Source of the DNA: CAYTOJ01 sp964439415
GTDB lineage: Bacteria; Pseudomonadota; Alphaproteobacteria; Rickettsiales; CAZAGG01
Direction of reading: 5' to 3'
NCBI GenBank assembly: GCA_964439415.1
Contig: CAYTOJ010000007.1
Coordinates: 1 to 27,969 of the forward strand
Length of the DNA stretch: 27,969 bases
The notes beneath the pieces were generated by a model. The model saw only the letters and a list, made by a program, of their open reading frames with translations, did not search any database and was not told the origin of the DNA. This document shows positions 7,401-13,739 of the stretch, one piece after another (position 1 is the first letter of the stretch; every line of letters begins with the position of its first letter). The position numbers were made by a program, and so were the translations under genes.

Positions 7401-7735
7401 GAGTCCACCCCTTCTTCACATAACAGCACCAGCCGTTCATTTTTCTCCGATGGATTAACCACACCCCTGATATTGAATATGCGGGAATTATAAACCACAC
7501 GCATTCTACTTTTAACGCCGCTTAAAAAACGTATGGTTATCTTGTGGGTTATCTCCCCCTGCATTTTGAAGGCTATCAGCCTCTCCCGCGCTGAAACAGG
7601 TTCAACATCCGCATAAACGCTGGCAAAGTCATTCCAGGCTTTAGTAAATCCGCCCGTAACTGTTCGGGTACGCACGGGGCTTTGAATCACCACCCTGCGG
7701 CTTAAAGTAGAAGTCAGGTTATTATCATGATTCAT
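7397..7735 (-). CDS. GTA/phage head-tail adaptor, g7-like
   Basis: A 112-residue protein of the phage head-tail adaptor/head-closure family (ORFg7). Family features are RRVVIQSPVRTRTVTGGFTK followed by WNDFASVYADVEPVSAREL-like residues and a C-terminal beta region (RMRVVYNSRIFNIRGVVNP) ending in a short acidic tail. The frame is open for 35 more codons upstream, but ATG 7735 is chosen because it places the first family residues near the N-terminus, and the upstream extension is Cys/Lys-rich and unlike the family. It overlaps the g8-like gene by four bases. The g6-like gene normally just upstream is separated from it by an inserted plus-strand antitoxin gene. Confidence 0.88.
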   Translation of the reverse strand: MNHDNNLTSTLSRRVVIQSPVRTRTVTGGFTKAWNDFASVYADVEPVSARERLIAFKMQGEITHKITIRFLSGVKSRMRVVYNSRIFNIRGVVNPSEKNERLVLLCEEGVDS

Positions 7736-7855
7736 ATAGCGATTCGTCTGAAATTTTTTGAATTTATCTGGTAATTTCCGGCAATATTCTTGACAAAACC
7801 CAGCGTCATTTGTCATTATAATACAAATATAAATCAGCAATACTGGCTTGTTCTC

Positions 7856-8077
7856 ATGGCAACGCTTAATCTATCTGTGCATGACTGCGTATTGGAATGG
7901 GTTAATGCTCAGATAAAAACTGGCAGATATGTTAGCGCCAGCGATTACCTGTGCGATTTGATAATGCACGATCAAATGGATCATGAAAGCATCACTCTGG
8001 CCTTGATTGAAGGGGAACAAAGCGGAATAAGCAACCGCACAGTTCAGGACATTATTTCTTCCGCAAAAGCTGAATAA
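7856..8077 (+). CDS. Orphan ParD-like (ribbon-helix-helix) antitoxin
   Basis: A 73-residue protein starting at ATG 7856. The first 45 residues (MATLNLSVHDCVLEWVNAQI, then KTGRYVSASDYLCDLI) match the ParD/CC2985 antitoxin family: a beta strand for DNA binding, two helices, and the hallmark GRYVSASDY. The rest is the acidic region that normally wraps the ParE toxin. ParD proteins bind their own operator and neutralise ParE. No ParE lies next to it: the following bases are the 3' end of the g6-like gene on the other strand. It is therefore an orphan inside the GTA block, separating g6 from g7. It may be a relic, or act with a distant toxin. Confidence 0.8.
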   Translation: MATLNLSVHDCVLEWVNAQIKTGRYVSASDYLCDLIMHDQMDHESITLALIEGEQSGISNRTVQDIISSAKAE

Positions 8078-8605
8078 CTAAAGCGCATAGTGCCTGTACG
8101 CACTTAAACTATCCATTATCTGCTGTGGTAGTGGCTGCCCCCGGTTTTCATATAGTGCTGCCGCGTAGTTCATTATGCCATGGCGTATGGCGGCAGGAAC
8201 ATCCGCTGCCAGTTCCCCATACCCGGCGTGGTAGGTAATTTGCACTCTCTCGCCTGAATATGCATATAAGAACGATAGATAGTCAGGGCTATCCAGATGA
8301 TATGTTGTGGATGGCATTACCACCTCCACCCCTGCTGAATCTATACTTTTTACCTCCAGAATTTCGGTAACCAAGCCACGGGGGAGAAAAATTCTGGAAT
8401 CATGGAAATAATTTGTGAGTTTCCAGGTCTGGGTGATTAAGCTCCTGCGCAGATATTCCTCCACCCCCTGCCGCGCTGCGGTAATCAGCGTAGCTGTAAG
8501 CGAATCGTCATAGCCACCATCCACCCGCATGAACGCTTTAGCATCCACAAGGCTTACCGGCTCCAGCGCTGGGGCAGTAACCAGAACCAAACTCAACCGC
8601 TCCAT
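8078..8605 (-). CDS. GTA/phage head-tail connector, g6-like
   Basis: A 175-residue protein of the HK97 gp6/phage connector family (ORFg6). Signature parts are LVTAPALEPVSLVDAKAFMR with VDGGYDDSLTATLITAARQ, the helix VEEYLRRSLITQTW, and a late AAIRHGIMNYAAALYENRG. The protein forms the ring joining portal to tail. ATG 8605 is chosen over the upstream in-frame TTG region because a G-run Shine-Dalgarno (GGGGGGATGT) lies directly before it and the family begins here. It is the first GTA gene of this block. The capsid, protease and portal genes that precede g6 in RcGTA are absent, and a housekeeping gene lies 93 bases upstream on the same strand. Confidence 0.88.
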   Translation of the reverse strand: MERLSLVLVTAPALEPVSLVDAKAFMRVDGGYDDSLTATLITAARQGVEEYLRRSLITQTWKLTNYFHDSRIFLPRGLVTEILEVKSIDSAGVEVVMPSTTYHLDSPDYLSFLYAYSGERVQITYHAGYGELAADVPAAIRHGIMNYAAALYENRGQPLPQQIMDSLSAYRHYAL

Positions 8606-8697
8606 ACATCCCCCCGCTAAACGCTTTAATACCAACCTACATTTTCAATATATTCAGCCTTTTCACTTGCCGGAAGTACCGCCCATTCTTGATTATA

Positions 8698-9483
8698 CTA
8701 CTCAGCCAGGCGGCTATGTAGCACTGCGCTATTCTGGCTGTCATTTGTTTCAAATATTGCGTAGTAGACCGTTCCTGTTCCGGTCATTGGTTCCATTTTG
8801 CCTGTTGCCTTTCCTTTGCTAAGGAATACCTCCAGTGGCGTGGCTGGCTGGAAGCCTATAATACTGCCGTTATAATCGCCGCACATGCCAAGATCGGTAA
8901 TATAGGCCGTGCCTTGCGGCAAGGTTCTGGCATCCTGAGTTGGTACATGTGTGTGAGTACCAAATACGGCGTTTACTTGGCCATCCAGAAAGACTCCCAT
9001 AGCATTTTTTTCTGAACTGGCTTCAGCATGAAAATCCACTATTACAGCATCCGGCTTTGGGGATTTATACTTTGCCAGTTCCTCTCTTGCCGCGTGGAAC
9101 GGGCAGTTCACATTATATTTCATAAACACCTGCCCTTGCAGGTGCAGTACCAGAATTCTCCATCCGTCCTTCTCAAAAATCCTGCTGCCACGGCCTGGCG
9201 TAGCGCCTGGATAATTAAGTGGACGCAGCAATCTCGGCTCCTTCTCCAGCAGATTACGCGCCCCTTTCTGATCCCATACATGATCCCCCCCTGTCAGGCA
9301 ATCCGCCCCGGCTGTAAGCAGCTCCGCAGCTATATCCTCATTGATGCCGAAACCATGCGCAGCGTTATCAACATTCACTATGCAGAAGTTAATTTCATGC
9401 TCTTTTATCAGCCCAGGCAGAAGCTTTATAACCGCTTCCCTGCCACTACGCCCCACTACATCACCCAATGCCAGGATTCTCAA
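8698..9483 (-). CDS. ymdB: YmdB/TIGR00282-family metallophosphoesterase
   Basis: A 261-residue protein of the TIGR00282 family, whose characterised members (Bacillus YmdB) are binuclear-metal 2',3'-cyclic-nucleotide phosphodiesterases. Visible motifs are ILALGDVVGRSGRE (Asp8), NVDNAAHGFGI (39-40), GGDHVWDQ (67-68), VDFHAEASSEK and GTHTHVPTQD, and the final YITDLGMCG. Most family members read NGENAAGGFGI and T-x-GNH-x-W, so the metal ligands expected to be Glu39 and Asn67 are both Asp here. The fold and other ligands appear intact. The start lies inside the 3' end of the 5-formyl-THF cyclo-ligase gene (23-bp overlap), so it is the last gene of a cvpA-purF-cyclo-ligase-ymdB run. Its cellular substrate is unknown. 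Confidence 0.88.
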   Translation of the reverse strand: MRILALGDVVGRSGREAVIKLLPGLIKEHEINFCIVNVDNAAHGFGINEDIAAELLTAGADCLTGGDHVWDQKGARNLLEKEPRLLRPLNYPGATPGRGSRIFEKDGWRILVLHLQGQVFMKYNVNCPFHAAREELAKYKSPKPDAVIVDFHAEASSEKNAMGVFLDGQVNAVFGTHTHVPTQDARTLPQGTAYITDLGMCGDYNGSIIGFQPATPLEVFLSKGKATGKMEPMTGTGTVYYAIFETNDSQNSAVLHSRLAE

Positions 9484-10063
9484 GCACCAACCTTTCAGTA
9501 ATAATTATATCTAATTCAGCATCATGATGCTCGCGTGGCAAGCTGTCCAGCAAAAACCTTTCAGCTAGAACCCCTGCGAATATCTGTTTGTTTGTGCATG
9601 AAGAGCGTAGCTTGTTTATCAACCGATCATAGTACCCTCCCCCATAACCCAGCCGTCTGAAGTTTTTATCAGCGGCAACACAGGGAATAAGAAAAATATC
9701 AATTTTGTCCGGCTTAATCAGTGGGTTATGAGATGACGGCTGCGGTATGCCAAACTTTGAACCGATTATTAATTGTTCGCCGTGGTTGTATTGCCGGAAG
9801 ACCAGTTCCTGTGGATCATCACTTAAACACGGCAAAGCAATTAGCAATTGCTGAGAAGCGCTTAGAATACTTAAAGCCGTGATAATTTCCGGCTCGCTTT
9901 TTATTGCATAATAAGCCGCTATTGTTATGGGCTTTGCGTGTAGGTGAGCGGTTAAAAAATCCTGCACCTTGGAGGATATTCCAGCGGATATGCTTATATT
10001 TTCAGCCTGTTTGAGCCTTGTTCTCTCATCCAGCAGTTTTTGCCTGAGTTCACGCTTCTCCAG
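9461..10063 (-). CDS. ygfA: 5-formyltetrahydrofolate cyclo-ligase, probable CTG start
   Basis: The protein converts 5-formyl-THF to 5,10-methenyl-THF using ATP. The catalytic signature LGYGGGYYDRLI, the preceding FLIPCVAADKNFRRLG and the central AYYAIKSEPEI identify the family. The first standard start is GTG at 9967, which would give 168 residues and omit the conserved N-terminal helix. The frame is open upstream for 32 codons to CTG at 10063, encoding LEKRELRQKLLDERTR. That is exactly the Lys/Arg-rich helix with which this family begins, and it gives about 200 residues. A strong Shine-Dalgarno (AAGGAGGGG) lies at the right distance, inside the end of purF. A non-AUG start (CTG, or ATA at 10069) is therefore likely. 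Confidence 0.88.
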   Translation of the reverse strand: MEKRELRQKLLDERTRLKQAENISISAGISSKVQDFLTAHLHAKPITIAAYYAIKSEPEIITALSILSASQQLLIALPCLSDDPQELVFRQYNHGEQLIIGSKFGIPQPSSHNPLIKPDKIDIFLIPCVAADKNFRRLGYGGGYYDRLINKLRSSCTNKQIFAGVLAERFLLDSLPREHHDAELDIIITERLVLENPGIG

Positions 10064-10065
10064 GT

Positions 10066-11511
10066 TTATCTCCCCTCCTTAATCAAAGTGCGGCTTCTGA
10101 CTTTCACGCCATTATGATTATCTTTAAGCGGAATAGGATAATCCCCTGTAAAGCAGGCATCACAAAACTTGTTCTGACTGCGACCCTTCAGCCCCATGGC
10201 GCGGTACAGGCCATCTATGGAGATAAAAGCTAGACTGTCCGCCTCTATTATCCTGCGCATTTCTTCAACATTGTGCCTGGAGGCCAGAAGCTGCTCACGC
10301 TCCGGCGTGTCTACCCCGTAGAAGCATGAATGGGTAGTCGGCGGGCTGGCTATGCGCATATGAACTTCCTTAGCTCCCGCATCGCGAATCATGTTCACAA
10401 TCTTGCGGGATGTAGTGCCGCGCACTATGCTGTCATCCACCAAAATCACACGCTTGCCTTCAATCACGCTGCGGTTGGCATTATGCTTTAGCCGCACGCC
10501 CAAGTGGCGAATCTGATCGGTTGGCTCAATAAAAGTCCGCCCGACATAATGGTTGCGGATAATACCATAATCAAAATGAATGCCGGAGGCTTCAGCGTAT
10601 CCAAGCGCCGCCGGAACTCCTGAATCAGGTACGGGAGCCACTATATCAGCCTCTACTGCACTCTCCCTCGCTAGTTCTATCCCAATATTCTTGCGCGCTT
10701 CATACACGCTGCGCCCTTCCACAAAACTATCCGGGCGCGAGAAGTATATATACTCAAACACGCAGAAGCGTTTATCCCTGCGATTATCCGAAAGGCTGGC
10801 ACTTTCCATGCCGCCTTCCTTCAGTATAATCATTTCGCCGTTTTCCACTTCGCGCAGAAAATCCGCACCGATAATATCGAATGCACAGCTCTCTGATGCT
10901 ACCACATAAGAATCCCCGATTTTGCCCAGAACCAGTGGACGCACGCCGTATGGGTCACGCACTGCAATTATCTCCTTATCCGTCATTACAAGTAGCGAAT
11001 AAGCACCTTCAACTTTGCTAAGCGCGTCACGCACTTTATCCAGTATGGTCTCCCCCTTGCTGATAGCAATCAGGTGGATAATAACTTCCGTATCCATGGT
11101 TGACTGAAAAATACAGCCACGTCCTACCAGTTCCTGCCGCAAATGCATGGCGTTCGTCAAATTACCGTTGTGCGCTATCGCCACGCCACCGAATTTCATC
11201 TCCGCGAAGATTGGCTGAACATTACGCAGCATAGTCTCGCCGGAAGTTGAATAACGGTTATGCCCTATTGCCGCCCGGCCTTTCAGGCGCTCCAGCACCG
11301 CTGCTGAACTGAAGTTATCACCAACCAGACCAAGGGCGCGGTGACTGTAAAAATTAGAGCCATCCGTAGATACTATCCCTGCCGCCTCCTGCCCACGGTG
11401 TTGCAGGGCGTGCAGCCCTAAAGCCGTGAACTTGGCTGCCTCCCCACTGCCAGCTACACCGAATACGCCGCATTCTTCATGGAAACTATCGAAGCGGGTG
11501 CTGTGACTCAC
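10066..11511 (-). CDS. purF: Amidophosphoribosyltransferase
   Basis: First committed enzyme of purine synthesis: PRPP plus glutamine gives phosphoribosylamine. The 481-residue protein begins with a 13-residue propeptide ending in HEE, followed by the nucleophile Cys14 in CGVFG. It carries the Ntn glutaminase motifs (HNRYSTSG, AHNGNLTN), then the phosphoribosyltransferase domain with the PRPP loop VILVDDSIVRGTTSRKI. Cysteines at SCFYG and in the C-terminal FCDACFTGDYP, plus the propeptide, mark the Bacillus-type enzyme, made as a proenzyme and holding a 4Fe-4S cluster. Its ATG overlaps the cvpA stop (ATGA), the common cvpA-purF pairing. The 3' end contains the ribosome-binding site of the cyclo-ligase gene. 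Complete. Confidence 0.97.
   Translation of the reverse strand: MSHSTRFDSFHEECGVFGVAGSGEAAKFTALGLHALQHRGQEAAGIVSTDGSNFYSHRALGLVGDNFSSAAVLERLKGRAAIGHNRYSTSGETMLRNVQPIFAEMKFGGVAIAHNGNLTNAMHLRQELVGRGCIFQSTMDTEVIIHLIAISKGETILDKVRDALSKVEGAYSLLVMTDKEIIAVRDPYGVRPLVLGKIGDSYVVASESCAFDIIGADFLREVENGEMIILKEGGMESASLSDNRRDKRFCVFEYIYFSRPDSFVEGRSVYEARKNIGIELARESAVEADIVAPVPDSGVPAALGYAEASGIHFDYGIIRNHYVGRTFIEPTDQIRHLGVRLKHNANRSVIEGKRVILVDDSIVRGTTSRKIVNMIRDAGAKEVHMRIASPPTTHSCFYGVDTPEREQLLASRHNVEEMRRIIEADSLAFISIDGLYRAMGLKGRSQNKFCDACFTGDYPIPLKDNHNGVKVRSRTLIKEGR
10071..10080 (-). promoter_or_regulatory. Shine-Dalgarno for the cyclo-ligase, within the end of purF
   Basis: The minus-strand sequence AAGGAGGGGA is the strongest ribosome-binding site in this region. 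It lies inside the last codons of purF, 7 to 9 bases before the CTG at 10063. No ATG, GTG or TTG exists at a suitable distance downstream in the cyclo-ligase frame, so the site supports initiation at a non-AUG codon. Confidence 0.7.
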
Positions 11512-12107
11512 TTTTTCCTCACTTCCTGCTTGATTTCCTCCCGCTTATGTTCATCGTTTTTTTCATCTTCAGCTTTGTTCTCTTCCAGTGTTTCCAGGGC
11601 ATCCTTGCTTAATCTGGTTATTTCCTTAGATTCCTCCGGCCAGGCTGACTTAATGGCATCAGAGCCAAATTTCAAGGCGTTCAGTGTTTTCGCCTCTTTC
11701 AGAAACTTTGGATAATGATCCTCATCCACTAGCTCTGATACAATAACGAAAGAGAGAGCAACTAGAAAGTAGCCGCGCAGAAATCCGAATAACACACCAA
11801 GTGAAGTGTCTATGCCTTTAAATGATGAGTTTCTTACAAATCTCGCAGCGATGGTATTCACAATGGCGAATATTATAGACAGTATCACAAAAATACCGAT
11901 TCCACCCGCTATATTTGCCGTCATAGGTTTCAGCCCTTGCGTTTGCAGGTACTCCCCGGCCTGAGAATAGAAAACATATGCCAGCCCTGCGGATACTATC
12001 ATGCCGGTGAGGGATAAAACCTCCCGCACAAAACCGCGCATAAGGGCTATTAAAACTGAAATGCCAACTATACAAAAAACAGCTATATCAACCAATGATG
12101 CCGCCAT
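11508..12107 (-). CDS. cvpA: CvpA family inner-membrane protein
   Basis: A 199-residue protein with four membrane helices in the first 150 residues (VDIAVFCIVGISVLIALMRG, SLTGMIVSAGLAYVFY, AGGIGIFVILSIIFAIV, FLRGYFLVALSFVIVSE) and the family signature GFVREVLSL. The final 50 residues are highly charged and Lys/Glu-rich, probably a cytoplasmic tail. CvpA was named for colicin V production, its gene often precedes purF, and it has been linked to envelope homeostasis. The purF start overlaps its stop. Upstream lie about 75 bases of sequence without clear features and then copy 3 of the three-hairpin repeat. Complete, with an ATG start. Confidence 0.92.
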   Translation of the reverse strand: MAASLVDIAVFCIVGISVLIALMRGFVREVLSLTGMIVSAGLAYVFYSQAGEYLQTQGLKPMTANIAGGIGIFVILSIIFAIVNTIAARFVRNSSFKGIDTSLGVLFGFLRGYFLVALSFVIVSELVDEDHYPKFLKEAKTLNALKFGSDAIKSAWPEESKEITRLSKDALETLEENKAEDEKNDEHKREEIKQEVRKK

Positions 12108-12180
12108 ACTATCAACCGATGTTTTATGCCGGATGATTATCTGAAACTGATATTCATTACAACAGAATATACCAGATCAT

Positions 12181-12320
12181 CTATACTGCTCGCGTTTCAA
12201 GAGTGCGGATTTTGTGCAGTTAATACGCGAGCAGTATAGACGCGTATAGGGCTGGTGGGGCGGCCATGCGCAAAATATAAAAGATATACCTATCGCACCC
12301 TTGAAGTGCGATAGGTATAT
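12181..12320 (+). repeat. Composite three-hairpin repeat, copy 3
   Basis: SL1 is a perfect 14-bp stem (CTATACTGCTCGCG, 12181-12194, with 12226-12239) and a 31-nt loop. SL2 is weaker: the left arm reads GCGTAT at 12242-12247 and pairs with ATGCGC through one T-G wobble. The linker AAAATATAAAAGA is identical to copy 2. SL3 is a perfect 15-bp stem (ATATACCTATCGCAC, 12284-12298, with 12306-12320) and the loop CCTTGAA. The SL1 loop includes TTCAAGAGTGCG, also found in the right half of SL3 of copy 4, so the hairpins share modules. The element occupies the space between the sucC stop and the cvpA start. Confidence 0.92.
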
Positions 12321-12338
12321 AGTGTTCTCGCATGTTTA

Positions 12339-13514
12339 TTAAGCAGCTTTTCTCTGCTTTACTGCTTTGGTTATTTTGTCAGCGGCATCTGCCAGGTCGT
12401 CAGCCGGGGTGATTGGCAGGCCGGACTGGCTGAGAATCTTCTTTCCCAGATCAACGTTAGTTCCGGCCAGCCTTACCACCAGCGGTATATCCAGGCTTAC
12501 CTCACGAGCCGCTGCTATAATGCCTTCCGCAATAACATCACAGCGCATGATGCCACCGAAAATATTCACCAGTATGCCTTCCACATTGGGGTCTGATAAT
12601 ATCAGTTTGAAAGCCTCAGTCACTTTTTCCTTATTCGCACCGCCGCCTACGTCCAGGAAGTTGGCCGGTTCACTGCCATAAAGCTTGATTATGTCCATTG
12701 TTGCCATGGCCAAACCCGCACCATTCACCATGCAGCCGATATTACCATCCATTTTAATATAGCTCAGGCCAAATTTGGATGCTTTTAATTCCAGCGGGTC
12801 TTCCTCCCCCTCGTCACGCAGATCCATAATATCTGCATGGCGGTAAAGGGCGTTATCATCAAAATTGATTTTCGCATCCAGCGCTATCAGTTTATTGTCC
12901 TTGGTTATCACCAGCGGATTTATCTCTAGTTGCGATGCATCAGACTGCACAAAAGCCTGATAAATTTTAGTCACCATATCAACGAAAGGATTCACCAATT
13001 CAGTGGCAAGACCAATACCAAATGCTAATTTTCGCCCATGGAAAGCCTGAATCCCTGATGCCGGATCAATTGAAAGCGTAACAATTTTCTCCGGATGTTT
13101 CTCCGCCACTTCTTCAATATCAACACCACCTTCAGAGGATGCCATGAAGGAAACCCGGCTGGTATTGCGATCAACCACTGCGCTTAAGTATATCTCCTTA
13201 GCGATACTGGTTCCCTCTTCAATATACACGCGCTTTACAACACGCCCCTCAGCCCCGGTTTGATGCGTCACCAGAGTCATGCCCAGCATTTTCTCGGCAA
13301 GTTCATGCACTTCCTGAGTGCTTTTTGCCAGTTTCACGCCGCCCGCTTTACCACGGCCACCGGCATGAATCTGGCCTTTCACCACCCAAAGTTCACCGCC
13401 TAATTCCTGAGCATTTACAGATGCCTCCTTAGGCGTATACGCCACTTTGCCGCGTGGAACCGCAACGCCGAATCTTGCTAATACCTGCTTGGCCTGATAC
13501 TCATGTATATTCAT
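12339..13514 (-). CDS. sucC: Succinyl-CoA synthetase (ADP-forming), beta subunit
   Basis: Beta subunit of the TCA-cycle enzyme that makes ATP (or GTP) while converting succinyl-CoA to succinate. The 391-residue protein starts MNIHEYQAKQVLARFGVAVP and has the ATP-grasp parts (VVKGQIHAGGRGKAGGVKLA; SQLEINPLVIT; ALDAKINFDDNALYRH). The CoA-ligase domain carries GCMVNGAGLAMATMD, the glycine-rich FLDVGGGANKEKV and VNIFGGIMRCD. Length and both termini are normal. In most alphaproteobacteria sucD follows directly. Here the gene is followed by repeat copy 3 and then cvpA, so sucD has been separated. Copy 4 of the repeat lies 26 bases upstream of the start, in the same strand sense as sucC, within its likely leader. 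Confidence 0.97.
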   Translation of the reverse strand: MNIHEYQAKQVLARFGVAVPRGKVAYTPKEASVNAQELGGELWVVKGQIHAGGRGKAGGVKLAKSTQEVHELAEKMLGMTLVTHQTGAEGRVVKRVYIEEGTSIAKEIYLSAVVDRNTSRVSFMASSEGGVDIEEVAEKHPEKIVTLSIDPASGIQAFHGRKLAFGIGLATELVNPFVDMVTKIYQAFVQSDASQLEINPLVITKDNKLIALDAKINFDDNALYRHADIMDLRDEGEEDPLELKASKFGLSYIKMDGNIGCMVNGAGLAMATMDIIKLYGSEPANFLDVGGGANKEKVTEAFKLILSDPNVEGILVNIFGGIMRCDVIAEGIIAAAREVSLDIPLVVRLAGTNVDLGKKILSQSGLPITPADDLADAADKITKAVKQRKAA

Positions 13515-13540
13515 CTGGTGAACTCTATTTGATTTTCTGT

Positions 13541-13682
13541 ATATACCTATCGCACTTCAAGAGTGCGATAGGTATATCTTTTATATTTTGCGCATGGCCG
13601 CCAACCCAGCCCCATGCGCTTAGTATACTGCTCGCGATCCCACTGCAAAAAACCCACACTATTAATACGCGAGCAGTATACC
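13541..13682 (-). repeat. Composite three-hairpin repeat, copy 4 (inverted)
   Basis: Reading the minus strand, the order is SL1, SL2, linker, SL3 as in the other copies. SL1 is a perfect 14-bp stem (13623-13636 with 13668-13681, arm GTATACTGCTCGCG) and a 31-nt loop. SL2 (13590-13597 with 13612-13619) is identical to copy 1, including its loop. SL3 is a perfect 15-bp stem (13541-13555 with 13563-13577), same arm sequence as copy 3. The element fills most of the space between the histidine-kinase stop and the sucC start and is inverted relative to copies 1 to 3. Confidence 0.92.
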
Positions 13683-13739
13683 TAAAATAAAGCATACGTA
13701 TTGTATACTAATTTTTAGTTTATATTCGGCAACATATAG

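Noticed and set aside
12284..12320. SL3 hairpins as ordinary intrinsic terminators of sucC and the g11-slot gene
   Set aside because: The stems are AT-rich at the base and no T run follows on the strand of the upstream gene; they are parts of a larger repeat that also occurs upstream of genes.
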